Below are positions 53,016 to 63,026 of a stretch of 64,000 nt of DNA, one piece after another. Position 1 is the stretch's first letter. The number at the start of each line of letters is the position of its first letter. The notes below the pieces were generated by a model. It was not told where the DNA came from, did not search any database, and saw only the letters and a program-made list of their open reading frames with translations. The DNA is taken from NCBI RefSeq assembly GCF_051020975.1, contig NW_027478166.1, positions 12,277,501 to 12,341,500 on the forward strand. Direction: 5' to 3'. This DNA is from Osmia lignaria lignaria. Lineage: Eukaryota; Arthropoda; Insecta; Hymenoptera; Megachilidae. A program made the position numbers and the translations under genes.

Positions 53016-54667
53016 CCTACTTTTTATGTTCTATGATATTTTTTGATCAGATGCGTAGTTCTCGAGATGTATCAAGATATTTAAAAGTTCCGAAGCCGCA
53101 CCAACATAATAGAGATACAGAAACACCGTGGCCCCTTTCTTTGAGATAACTCTGCGCTATTGCGAGCTGGAAATGCCACTTGCAGCTTAGCTGTGCAGAA
53201 GAAGAACAACAAGAAGAAGAAATATCTCGAAATATGTCCGTCAGGCCCCTTCCCTTGAGATAAATCTGCAAATATCTCGGAAACGAAGCGAGCTATGGCA
53301 AGATGTTAAGAGACCTTTTTTGTAGAGAATTAAGTTTCCTACTTTTTATGTTCTATGATATTTTTTGATCAGATGCGTAGTTCTCGAGATATATCAAGAT
53401 ATTTAAAAGTTCCGAAGCCGCACCAACATAATAGAGATACAGAAACACCGTGGCCCCTTTCTTCGAGATAACTTTGCACTATTGCGAGCTGTAAATGCCA
53501 CGTCCAGCTTAGCTGTGCAGAAGAAGAACAACAAGAAGAAGAAATATCTCGAAATATGTCCGTCAGGCCCCTTCTTGAGATAAATCTGCAAATATCTCGG
53601 AAACGAAGCGAGCTATGGCAAAATGTTAAGAGACCTTTTTTGTAGAGAATTAAGTTTCCTACTTTTTATGTTCTATGATATTTTTTGATCAGATGCGTAG
53701 TTCTCGAGATGTATCAAGATATTTAAAAGTTCCGAAGCCGCACCAACATAATAGAGATACAGAAACACCGTGGCCCCTTTCTTTGAGATAACTCTGCGCT
53801 ATTGCGAGCTGGAAATGCCACTTCCAGGTTAGCTGTGCAGAAGAAGAACAACAAGAAGAAGAAATATCTCGAAATATGTCCGTCAGGCCCCTTCCCTTGA
53901 GATAAATCTGCAAATATCTCGGAAACGAAGCGAGCTATGGCAAAATGTTAAGAGACCTTTTTTGTAGAGAATTAAGTTTCCTACTTTTTATGTTCTATGA
54001 TATTTTTTGATCAGATGCGTAGTTCTCGAGATGTATCAAGATATTTAAAAGTTCCGAAGCCGCACCAACATAATAGGGATACAGAAACACCGTGGCCCCT
54101 TTCTTTGAGATAACTCTGCGCTATTGCGAGCTGGAAATGCCACTTGCAGCTTAGCTGTGCAGAAGAAGAACAACAAGAAGAAGAAATATCTCGAAATATG
54201 TCCGTCAGGCCCCTTCCCTTGAGATAAATCTGCAAATATCTCGGAAACGAAGCGAGCTATGGCAAGATGTTAAGGGACCTTTTTTGTAGAGAATTAAGTT
54301 TCCTACTTTTTATGTTCTATGATATTTTTTGATCAGATGCGTAGTTCTCGAGATATATCAAGATATTTAAAAGTTCCGAAGCCGCACCAACATAATAGAG
54401 ATACAGAAACACCGTGGCCCCTTTCTTCGAGATAACTCTGCACTATTGCGGGCTGGAAATGCCACTTCCAGTTTAGATGTGCAGAAGAAGAACAACAAGA
54501 AGAAGAAATATCTCGAAATATGTCCGTCAGGCCCCATCCCTTGAGATATATCTGCAAATATCTCGGAAACGAAGCGAGCTATGGCAAAATGTTAAGAGAC
54601 CTTTTTTGTAGAGAATTATGTTTGCTATAATTTATGTTCTATGATATTTTTTGATCAGAAGCGTAGT
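53016..54667 (+). repeat. 3216-bp repeat, right copy
   Basis: Right copy of 49800..51451. Here g uses GAGATATATC rather than the GAGCTATATC of the 14-type HOR, and f has GTTAAGGG rather than GTTGAGGG. The g and f of this region are therefore a sister set and not direct copies of those at 30521..46938. Confidence 0.83.
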
Positions 54668-55298
54668 TCTCGAGATATATCAAGATATTTAAAAGTTCCG
54701 AAGCCGCACCAACATAATAGAGATACAGAAACACCGTGGCCCCTTTCTTTGAGATAACTCTGCACTATTGCGAGCTGCAAATGCCACTTCCAGCTTAGCT
54801 GTGCAGAAGAAGAACAACAAGAAGAAGAAATATCTCGAAATATGTCCGTCAGGCCCCTTCCCTTGAGATAAATCTGCAAATATCTCGGAAACGAAGCGAG
54901 CTATGGCAAAATGTTAAGAGACCTTTTATGTAGAGAATTAAGTTTCCTACTCTTTTTGTTCTATGATATTTTTCGATCAGGTGCGTAGTTCTCGAGATAT
55001 ATCAAGATATTTAACAGTTCCGAAGCTGCACCAACATAATAGAGGTACAGAAACACCGTGGCCTCTTTCTTTGAGATAACTCTGCACTATTGCGAGCTGC
55101 AAATGCCACTTCCAGCTTAGCTGTGCAGAAGAAGAACAACAAGAAGAAGAAATATCTCGAAATATGTCCGTCAGGCCCCTTCCCTTGAGATAAATCTGCA
55201 AATATCTCGGAAACGAAGCGAGCTATGGCAAGATGTTAAGGGACCTTTTTTGTAGAGAATTAAGTTTCCTACTTTTTATGTTCTATGATATTTTTTGA
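54655..55298 (+). repeat. Hybrid monomers h/c and d/f
   Basis: 54655 begins as h (TCAGAAGCG) and changes to c before 54668, ending with the c tail. 54977 begins as d (GGTGCGTAG, TTTAACAG, GCCTCTTTC) but has GAACAACAAG and ends GCAAGATGTTAAGGG, which is the f ending, and is followed by g. Both joins change the order of types without shifting the 322-bp phase. Confidence 0.78.
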
Positions 55299-55620
55299 TC
55301 AGATGCGTAGTTCTCGAGATATATCAAGATATTTAAAAGTTCCGAAGCCGCACCAACATAATAGAGATACAGAAACACCGTGGCCCCTTTCTTCGAGATA
55401 ACTCTGCACTATTGCGGGCTGGAAATGCCACTTCCAGTTTAGATGTGCAGAAGAAGAACAACAAGAAGAAGAAATATCTCGAAATATGTCCGTCAGGCCC
55501 CATCCCTTGAGATATATCTGCAAATATCTCGGAAACGAAGCGAGCTATGGCAAAATGTTAAGAGACCTTTTTTGTAGAGAATTATGTTTGCTATAATTTA
55601 TGTTCTATGATATTTTTTGA

Positions 55621-56908
55621 TCAGAAGCGTAGTTTTCGAGATATATCGAGATATTTAAAAGTTCCGAAGCCGCACCAACATAATAGAGATACAGAAACAC
55701 CGTGGCCCCTTTCTTTGAGATAACTCTGCACTATTGCGAGCTGCAAATGCCACTTCCAGCTTAGCTGCGCAAATGGAGAACAACAAGAAGAAGAAATATC
55801 TCGAAATATGTCCGTCAGGCCCCTTCCCTTGAGATAAATCTGCAAATATCTCGGAAACGAAGCGAGCTATGGCAAAATGTTAAGAGACCTTTTTTGTAGA
55901 GAATTAAGTTTCCTACTTTTTATGTTCTATGACATTTTTTGATCAGATGCGTAGTTCTCGAGATATATCAAGATATTTAAAAGTTCCGAAGCCGCACCAA
56001 CATAATAGAGATACAGAAACACCGTGGCCCCTTTCTTTGAGATAACTCTGCACTATTGCGAGCTGCAAATGCCACTTCCAGCTTAGCTGTGCAGAAGAAG
56101 AACAACAAGAAGAAGAAATATCTCGAAATATGTCCGTCAGGCCCCTTCCCTTGAGATAAATCTGCAAATATCTCGGAAACGAAGCGAGCTATGGCAAAAT
56201 GTTAAGAGACCTTTTATGTAGAGAATTAAGTTTCCTACTCTTTTTGTTCTATGATATTTTTCGATCAGGTGCGTAGTTCTCGAGATATATCAAGATATTT
56301 AACAGTTCCGAAGCTGCACCAACATAATAGAGGTACAGAAACACCGTGGCCTCTTTCTTTGAGATAACTCTGCACTATTGCGAGCTGCAAATGCCACTTC
56401 CAGCTTAGCTGTGCAGAAGAAGAACAAGAAGAAGAAGAAATATCGCGAAATATGTCCGTCAGGCCCCTTCCCTTGAGATAAATCTGCAAATATCTCGGAA
56501 ACGAAGCGTGCTATGGCAAAATGTTAAGAGACCTTTTTTGTAGAGAATTAAGTTTCCTACTTTTTATGTTCTATGATATTTTTTGATCAGATGCGTAGTT
56601 CTCGAGATATATCAAGATATTTAAAAGTTCCGAAGCCGCACCAACATAATAGAGATACAGAAACACCGTGGCCCCTTTCTTTGAGATAACTCTGCACTAT
56701 TGCGAGCTGGAAATGCCACTTCCAGTTTAGCTGTGCAGAAGAAGAACAACAAGAAGAAGAAATATCTCGAAATATGTCCGTCAGGCCCCTTCCCTTGAGA
56801 TAAATCTGGAAATATCTCGGAAACGAAGCGAGCTATGGCAAAATGTTAAGAGACCTTTTATGTAGAGAATTAAGTTTCCTACTCTTTTTGTTCTATGATA
56901 TTTTTCGA
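55621..56908 (+). repeat. h-c-d-j set, second occurrence
   Basis: Matches 51439..~52600 in type order, sharing the private TATCGCGAAATATG in d (52260, 56442). The h here has GCGCAAATGGAGAAC. The j at 56587 has TCTGGAAATATC and then a c-type tail (TTTTATGTAG, CTCTTTTTG), so it is a j/c hybrid leading into the 7-monomer HOR. Confidence 0.82.
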
Positions 56909-58854
56909 TCAGGTGCGTAGTTCTCGAGATATATCAAGATATTTAACAGTTCCGAAGCTGCACCAACATAATAGAGGTACAGAAACACCGTGGCCTCTTT
57001 CTTTGAGATAACTCTGCACTGTTGCGAGCTGTAAATGCCACTTGCAGCTTAGCTGTGCAGAAGAAGAACAACAAGAAGAAGAAATATCTCGAAATATGTC
57101 CGTCAGGCCCTTTCCCTTGAGATAAATCTTCAAATATCTCGGAAACGAAGCGAGCTATGGCAAAATGTTAAGAGACCTTTTCTGTAGAGAATTAAGTTTC
57201 CTACTTTTTATGTTGTATGATATTTTTTGATCAGATGCGTAGTTCTCGAGATATATCAAGATATTTAAAAGTTCCGAAGCCGCACCAACATAATAGAGAT
57301 ACAGAAACACCGTGGCCCCTTTCTTCGAGATAACTCTGCACTGTTGCGAGCTGTAAATGCCACTTGCAGCTTAGCTGTGCAGAAGAAGAACAACAAGAAG
57401 AAGAAATATCTCGAAATATGTCCGTCAGGCCCCTTCCCTTGAGATAAATCTTCAAATATCTCGGAAACGAAGCGAGCTATGGCAAAATGTTAAGAGACCT
57501 TTTCTGTAGAGAATTAAGTTTCCTACTTTTTATGTTCTACGATATTTTTTGATCAGATGCGTAGTTCTCGAGATATATCAAGATATTTAAAAGTTCCGAA
57601 GCCGCACCAACATAATAGAGATACAGAAACACCGTGGCCCCTTTCTTCGAGATAACTCTGCACTATTGCGGGCTGGAAATGCCACTTCCAGTTTAGATGT
57701 GCAGAAGAAGAACAACAAGAAGAAGAAATATCTCGAAATATGTCCGTCAGGCCCCATCCCTTGAGATATATCTGCAAATATCTCGGAAACCAATCGAGCT
57801 ATGGCAAAATCTTAAGAGACCTTTTTTGTAGAGAACTATGTTTCCTACAATTTATGTTCTATGATATTTTTTGATCAGAAGCGTAGTTTTCGAGATATAT
57901 CGAGATATTTAAAAGTTCCGAAGCCGCACCAACATAATAGAGATACGGAAACACCGTGGCCCCTTTCTTTGAGATAACTCTGCACTATTGCGAGCTGGAA
58001 ATGCCACTTCCAGTTTAGCTGTGCAGAAGAAGAACAACAAGAAGAAGAAATATCTCGAAATATGTCCGTCAGGCACCTTCCCTTGAGATAAATCTGCAAA
58101 TATCTCGGAAACGAAGCGAGCTAAGGCAAAATGTTAAGAGACCTTTTTTGTAGAGAATTAAGTTTCCTACTTTTTATGTTGTATAATATTTTTTGATCAG
58201 ATGCGTAGTTCTCGAGATATATCAAGATATTTAAAAGGTCCGACGCCGCACCAACATAATAGAGATACAGAAACACCGTGGCCCCTTTCTTTGAGATAAC
58301 TCTGCACTATTGCGAGCTGGAAATGCCACTTCCAGTTTAGCTGTGCAGAAGAAGAACAACAAGAAGAAGAAATATCTCGAAATATGTCCGTCAGGCCCCT
58401 TCCCTTGAGATAAATCTGCAAATATCTCGGAAACGGAGCGAGCTATGGCAAAATGTTAAGAGACCTTTTTTGTAGAAAATTAAGTTTCCTACTTTTTATG
58501 TTCTATGATATTTTTTGATCAGATGCGTAGTTCTCGAGATGTATCAAGATATTTAAAAGTTCCGAAGCCGCACCAACATAATAGAGATACAGAAACACCG
58601 TGGCCCCTTTCTTTGAGATAACTCTGCGCTATTGCGAGCTGGAAATGCCACTTCCAGTTTAGCTGTGCAGAAGAAGAACAACAAGAAGAAGAAATATCTC
58701 GAAATATGTCCGTCAGGCCCCTTCCCTTGAGATAAATCTGCAAATATCTCGGAAACGAAGCGAGCTATGGCAAAATGTTAAGAGACCTTTTTTGTAGAGA
58801 ATTAAGTTTCCTACTTTTTATGTTCTATGATATTTTTTGATCAGATGCGTAGTT

Positions 58855-58867
58855 CTCGAGATATATC
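58855..58867. repeat. Overlapping palindromes CTCGAG and GATATATC
   Basis: CTCGAG (58855..58860) and GATATATC (58860..58867) are perfect palindromes sharing one base. In monomers that begin TCAGAAGCGTAGTTTTCGAG (for example 261, 5088, 14104) the first is lost but TCGAGATATATCGAGATATTT adds a second CGAGATAT. The 11-mer TCGAGATATTT in those monomers is the exact reverse complement of AAATATCTCGA about 137 bp downstream (286..296 against 434..444). A role such as protein binding or hairpin formation is not shown. Confidence 0.75.
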
Positions 58868-58976
58868 AAGATATTTAAAAGTTCCGAAGCCGCACCAACA
58901 TAATAGAGATACAGAAACACCGTGGCCCCTTTCTTTGAGATAACTCTGCACTATTGCGAGCTGCAAATGCCACTTC

Positions 58977-58987
58977 CAGCTTAGCTG
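58977..58987. repeat. Odd palindrome CAGCT-T-AGCTG
   Basis: An 11-nt perfect dyad with a single central base. It is a variable site: many monomers read CAGTTTAGCTG, CAGGTTAGCTG, CAGGTTACCTG, CACTTTAGCTG or CAGTTTAGATG here. It is therefore one of the best positions for sorting monomers into types and is unlikely to be under strict constraint. Confidence 0.7.
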
Positions 58988-58990
58988 TGC

Positions 58991-59016
58991 AGAAGAAGAA
59001 CAACAAGAAGAAGAAA
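58991..59016 (+). repeat. GAA/CAA-rich purine tract
   Basis: A 26-nt run built of AGA, GAA, CAA and AAG triplets (polypyrimidine on the other strand). It is a length- and sequence-variable spot: one AGA triplet is lost in the monomers at 1871 and 29236, GAGGAAG replaces GAAGAAG in one large subfamily, and GAACAAGAAGAAG marks d- and i-type monomers. Simple-sequence slippage explains the 3-bp losses. Confidence 0.85.
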
Positions 59017-59029
59017 TATCTCGAAATAT
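59016..59029. repeat. Imperfect dyad ATATCTCGAAATAT
   Basis: Compared with its own reverse complement this 14-mer matches at 12 of 14 positions. It sits directly after the purine tract. A second AAATATCTCG lies at 59064, 49 bp further on, so each monomer has two ATATCTCG words and one or two CGAGATAT words in inverted orientation. ATATCTCG is among the most conserved words in the array; exceptions include CATCTCGACATATG (11850), TATCACG (21832 monomer) and TATCGCG (52082 and 56265). Confidence 0.7.
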
Positions 59030-59065
59030 GTCCGTCAGGCCCCTTCCCTTGAGATAAATCTGCAA

Positions 59066-59162
59066 ATATCTCGGAAACGAAGCGAGCTATGGCAAAATGT
59101 TAAGAGACCTTTTATGTAGAGAATTAAGTTTCCTACTCTTTTTGTTCTATGATATTTTTCGA
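59066..59162 (+). repeat. AT-rich monomer tail with T runs
   Basis: This is the part of the monomer outside the minus-strand open frame. It contains GCGAGCTATGG, a T run in ACCTTTTTTGTAG, GAATTAAGTTTCC and GATATTTTTTGATC. The first T run is the commonest length-variable spot: it has five T rather than six in the 321-bp monomers at 28915, 36961, 38248, 42111, 46618, 47583, 48868 and 52726. Alternative tails (CCTTATTTGTAG, CGTTTTTTGTAG, CCTTTTATGTAG, CCTTTTCTGTAG, ATTATG against ATTAAG) are good type markers. Confidence 0.8.
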
Positions 59163-61416
59163 TCAGGTGCGTAGTTCTCGAGATATATCAAGATATTTAA
59201 CAGTTCCGAAGCTGCACCAACATAATAGAGGTACAGAAACACCGTGGCCTCTTTCTTTGAGATAACTCTGCACTGTTGCGAGCTGTAAATGCCACTTGCA
59301 GCTTAGCTGTGCAGAAGAAGAACAACAAGAAGAAGAAATATCTCGAAATATGTCCGTCAGGCCCCTTCCCTTGAGATAAATCTTCAAATATCTCGGAAAC
59401 GAAGCGAGCTATGGCAAAATGTTCAGAGACCTTTTCTGTAGAGAATTAAGTTTCCTACTTTTTATGTTGTATGATATTTTTTGATCAGATGCGTAGTTCT
59501 CGAGATATATCAAGATATTTAAAAGTTCCGAAGCCGCACCAACATAATAGAGATACAGAAACACCGTGGCCCCTTTCTTCGAGATAACTCTGCACTGTTG
59601 CGAGCTGTAAATGCCACTTGCAGCTTAGCTGTGCAGAAGAAGAACAACAAGAAGAAGAAATATCTCGAAATATGTCCGTCAGGCCCCTTCCCTTGAGATA
59701 AATCTTCAAATATCTCGGAAACGAAGCGAGCTATGGCAAAATGTTAAGAGACCTTTTCTGTAGAGAATTAAGTTTCCTACTTTTTACGTTCTACGATATT
59801 TTTTGATCAGATGCGTAGTTCTCGAGATATATCAAGATATTTAAAAGTTCCGAAGCCGCACCAACATAATAGAGATACAGAAACACCGTGGCCCCTTTCT
59901 TCGAGATAACTCTGCACTATTGCGGGCTGGAAATGCCACTTCCAGTTTAGATGTGCAGAAGAAGAACAACAAGAAGAAGAAATATCTCGAAATATGTCCG
60001 TCAGGCCCCATCCCTTGAGATATATCTGCAAATATCTCGGAAACCAATCGAGCTATGGCAAAATCTTAAGAGACCTTTTTTGTAGAGAACTATGTTTCCT
60101 ACAATTTATGTTCTATGATATTTTTTGATCAGAAGCGTAGTTTTCGAGATATATCGAGATATTTAAAAGTTCCGAAGCCGCACCAACATAATAGAGATAC
60201 GGAAACACCGTGGCCCCTTTCTTTGAGATAACTCTGCACTATTGCGAGCTGGAAATGCCACTTCCAGTTTAGCTGTGCAGAAGAAGAACAACAAGAAGAA
60301 GAAATATCTCGAAATATGTCCGTCAGGCACCTTCCCTTGAGATAAATCTGCAAATATCTCGGAAACGAAGCGAGCTAAGGCAAAATGTTAAGAGACCTTT
60401 TTTGTAGAGAATTAAGTTTCCTACTTTTTATGTTGTATAATATTTTTTGATCAGATGCGTAGTTCTCGAGATATATCAAGATATTTAAAAGGTCCGACGC
60501 CGCACCAACATAATAGAGATACAGAAACACCGTGGCCCCTTTCTTTGAGATAACTCTGCACTATTGCGAGCTGGAAATGCCACTTCCAGTTTAGCTGTGC
60601 AGAAGAAGAACAACAAGAAGAAGAAATATCTCGAAATATGTCCGTCAGGCCCCTTCCCTTGAGATAAATCTGCAAATATCTCGGAAACGGAGCGAGCTAT
60701 GGCAAAATGTTAAGAGACCTTTTTTGTAGAAAATTAAGTTTCCTACTTTTTATGTTCTATGATATTTTTTGATCAGATGCGTAGTTCTCGAGATGTATCA
60801 AGATATTTAAAAGTTCCGAAGCCGCACCAACATAATAGAGATACAGAAACACCGTGGCCCCTTTCTTTGAGATAACTCTGCGCTATTGCGAGCTGGAAAT
60901 GCCACTTCCAGTTTAGCTGTGCAGAAGAAGAACAACAAGAAGAAGAAATATCTCGAAATATGTCCGTCAGGCCCCTTCCCTTGAGATAAATCTGCAAATA
61001 TCTCGGAAACGAAGCGAGCTATGGCAAAATGTTAAGAGACCTTTTTTGTAGAGAATTAAGTTTCCTACTTTTTATGTTCTATGATATTTTTTGATCAGAT
61101 GCGTAGTTCTCGAGATATATCAAGATATTTAAAAGTTCCGAAGCCGCACCAACATAATAGAGATACAGAAACACCGTGGCCCCTTTCTTTGAGATAACTC
61201 TGCACTATTGCGAGCTGCAAATGCCACTTCCAGCTTAGCTGTGCAGAAGAAGAACAACAAGAAGAAGAAATATCTCGAAATATGTCCGTCAGGCCCCTTC
61301 CCTTGAGATAAATCTGCAAATATCTCGGAAACGAAGCGAGCTATGGCAAAATGTTAAGAGACCTTTTATGTAGAGAATTAAGTTTCCTACTCTTTTTGTT
61401 CTATGATATTTTTCGA
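59163..61416 (+). repeat. 7-monomer HOR (2254 bp), copy 2
   Basis: Same seven types in the same order, exactly 2254 bp from copy 1. It shares GTTCAGAGACC (first monomer) and TTTTTACGTTCTACG (end of p) with copy 3, so copies 2 and 3 are closer to each other than to copy 1. Confidence 0.93.
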
Positions 61417-63026
61417 TCAGGTGCGTAGTTCTCGAGATATATCAAGATATTTAACAGTTCCGAAGCTGCACCAACATAATAGAGGTACAGAAACACCGTG
61501 GCCTCTTTCTTTGAGATAACTCTGCACTGTTGCGAGCTGTAAATGCCACTTGCAGCTTAGCTGTGCAGAAGAAGAACAACAAGAAGAAGAAATATCTCGA
61601 AATATGTCCGTCAGGCCCCTTCCCTTGAGATAAATCTTCAAATATCTCGGAAACGAAGCGAGCTATGGCAAAATGTTCAGAGACCTTTTCTGTAGAGAAT
61701 TAAGTTTCCTACTTTTTATGTTGTATGATATTTTTTGATCAGATGCGTAGTTCTCGAGATATATCAAGATATTTAAAAGTTCCGAAGCCGCACCAACATA
61801 ATAGAGATACAGAAACACCGTGGCCCCTTTCTTCGAGATAACTCTGCACTGTTGCGAGCTGTAAATGCCACTTGCAGCTTAGCTGTGCAGAAGAAGAACA
61901 ACAAGAAGAAGAAATATCTCGAAATATGTCCGTCAGGCCCCTTCCCTTGAGATAAATCTTCAAATATCTCGGAAACGAAGCGAGCTATGGCAAAATGTTA
62001 AGAGACCTTTTCTGTAGAGAATTAAGTTTCCTACTTTTTACGTTCTACGATATTTTTTGATCAGATGCGTAGTTCTCGAGATATATCAAGATATTTAAAA
62101 GTTCCGAAGCCGCACCAACATAATAGAGATACAGAAACACCGTGGCCCCTTTCTTCGAGATAACTCTGCACTATTGCGGGCTGGAAATGCCACTTCCAGT
62201 TTAGATGTGCAGAAGAAGAACAACAAGAAGAAGAAATATCTCGAAATATGTCCGTCAGGCCCCATCCCTTGAGATATATCTGCAAATATCTCGGAAACCA
62301 ATCGAGCTATGGCAAAATCTTAAGAGACCTTTTTTGTAGAGAACTATGTTTCCTACAATTTATGTTCTATGATATTTTTTGATCAGAAGCGTAGTTTTCG
62401 AGATATATCGAGATATTTAAAAGTTCCGAAGCCGCACCAACATAATAGAGATACGGAAACACCGTGGCCCCTTTCTTTGAGATAACTCTGCACTATTGCG
62501 AGCTGGAAATGCCACTTCCAGTTTAGCTGTGCAGAAGAAGAACAACAAGAAGAAGAAATATCTCGAAATATGTCCGTCAGGCACCTTCCCTTGAGATAAA
62601 TCTGCAAATATCTCGGAAACGAAGCGAGCTAAGGCAAAATGTTAAGAGACCTTTTTTGTAGAGAATTAAGTTTCCTACTTTTTATGTTGTATGATATTTT
62701 TTGATCAGATGCGTAGTTCTCGAGATATATCAAGATATTTAAAAGGTCCGACGCCGCACCAACGTAATAGAGATACAGAAACACCGTGGCCCCTTTCTTT
62801 GAGATAACTCTGCACTATTGCGAGCTGGAAATGCCACTTCCAGTTTAGCTGTGCAGAAGAAGAACAACAAGAAGAAGAAATATCTCGAAATATGTCCGTC
62901 AGGCCCCTTCCCTTGAGATAAATCTGCAAATATCTCGGAAACGAAGCGAGCTATGGCAAAATGTTAAGAGACCTTTTTTGTAGAGAATTAAGTTTCCTAC
63001 TTTTTATGTTCTATGATATTTTTTGA
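61417..63026 (+). repeat. 7-monomer HOR, copy 3, truncated to 5 monomers
   Basis: The first five types are present (61417, 61739, 62061, 62383, 62705). The fifth has AACGTAATAG and lacks the AAACGGAGCG mark at its end, so regular order is lost within it. The two missing types are the b-like one and c. Confidence 0.9.

Larger units (their letters stand above)
58924..59064 (+). repeat. Internal direct duplication within the monomer
   Basis: Two 27-bp segments, 58924..58950 and 59038..59064, match at 24 of 27 positions without gaps and lie 114 bp apart. Shared core: GGCCCCTT, TTGAGATAA and TCTGCA. After the match both arms continue with GCGAGCT followed by GCAAATG or GGCAAAATG; the second arm has roughly 14 to 18 extra bases (AATATCTCGGAAACGAA) between. 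The pair is present in almost every monomer, so it predates array expansion. Inference: the 322-bp monomer grew from a shorter ancestral unit by partial internal duplication. I found no third copy 114 bp further upstream. Confidence 0.8.
58841..59065 (-). other. Conserved minus-strand 74-codon open frame, probably not a gene
   Basis: Nearly every monomer has a minus-strand frame of about 74 codons ending in TGA inside TGATCA. Its first usable codon is TTG; the consensus frame has no ATG, and an in-frame TAG (in CTATGG read in reverse) closes it upstream. The apparent longer versions arise by single changes: AACAAAGC creates an earlier TTG (7020, 12172, 18612), and CGTGCTGTGG removes the TAG (33097, 36317, 37604, 45974). 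The frame is broken by nonsense changes at 4766, 6698, 28915 and 63027, by frameshifts at 21832, 48226, 49511, 50153, 51439 and 53369, and loses its TTG at 56587. The product would be Ser/Cys-rich with no domain I recognise. I saw no promoter, splice or poly(A) context. Homogenisation of the array is a sufficient explanation. Confidence 0.75.
56909..59162 (+). repeat. 7-monomer HOR (2254 bp), copy 1
   Basis: Seven monomers: d/o (56909) and p (57231), both with CACTGTTGCG, CTTGCAGC, AAATCTTCAAAT and TTTTCTGTAG; g with GAAACCAATCG and GAGAACTATG (57553); q with ATACGGAAAC, CAGGCACC, CTAAGGC (57875); r with AAAAGGTCCGACGCC and AAACGGAGCG (58197); a b-like monomer with CAGTTTAGC (58519); c (58841). 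This copy has GCCCTTTCCC and GTTAAGAG in the first monomer, unlike copies 2 and 3. Confidence 0.93.
58841..59162 (+). repeat. Reference monomer (anatomy of one 322-bp unit)
   Basis: A typical complete monomer, used here to describe internal parts. Hand count gives 128 G+C of 322 (about 40 %) and about 11 CpG in the shared consensus. In order: TGATCA-proximal start, CTCGAG and GATATATC dyads, CCGAAGCCGCACC region, first GGCCCCTT box (58924), a CAGCTTAGCTG odd palindrome, a GAA-rich purine tract (58991..59016), the ATATCTCGAAATAT dyad, second GGCCCCTT box (59038), a second AAATATCTCG (59064), AACGAAGCGAGCTATGG, then an AT-rich tail with T runs. The tail of this copy carries the c-type marks TTTTATGTAG and CTACTCTTTTTG. 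As 322 is 3x107+1, no reading frame can stay in register across successive monomers. Confidence 0.95.

Noticed and set aside
58881..58893. RNA polymerase III B-box-like GTTCCGAAGCC followed by T runs
   Set aside because: It has an extra C relative to GGTTCGANNCC, and no convincing A box lies upstream at the right spacing. No tRNA-like or SINE-like structure.
58991..59016. GAA tract as an expanding microsatellite or triplex element
   Set aside because: It is short, interrupted by CAA, and differs by at most one triplet among 198 monomers, so there is no sign of expansion.
59063..59083. CENP-B-box-like motif on the minus strand (CTTCGTTTCCGAG)
   Set aside because: The first seven bases fit YTTCGTT, but the essential central A and the CGGG end of the box (NTTCGNNNNANNCGGGN) are absent.
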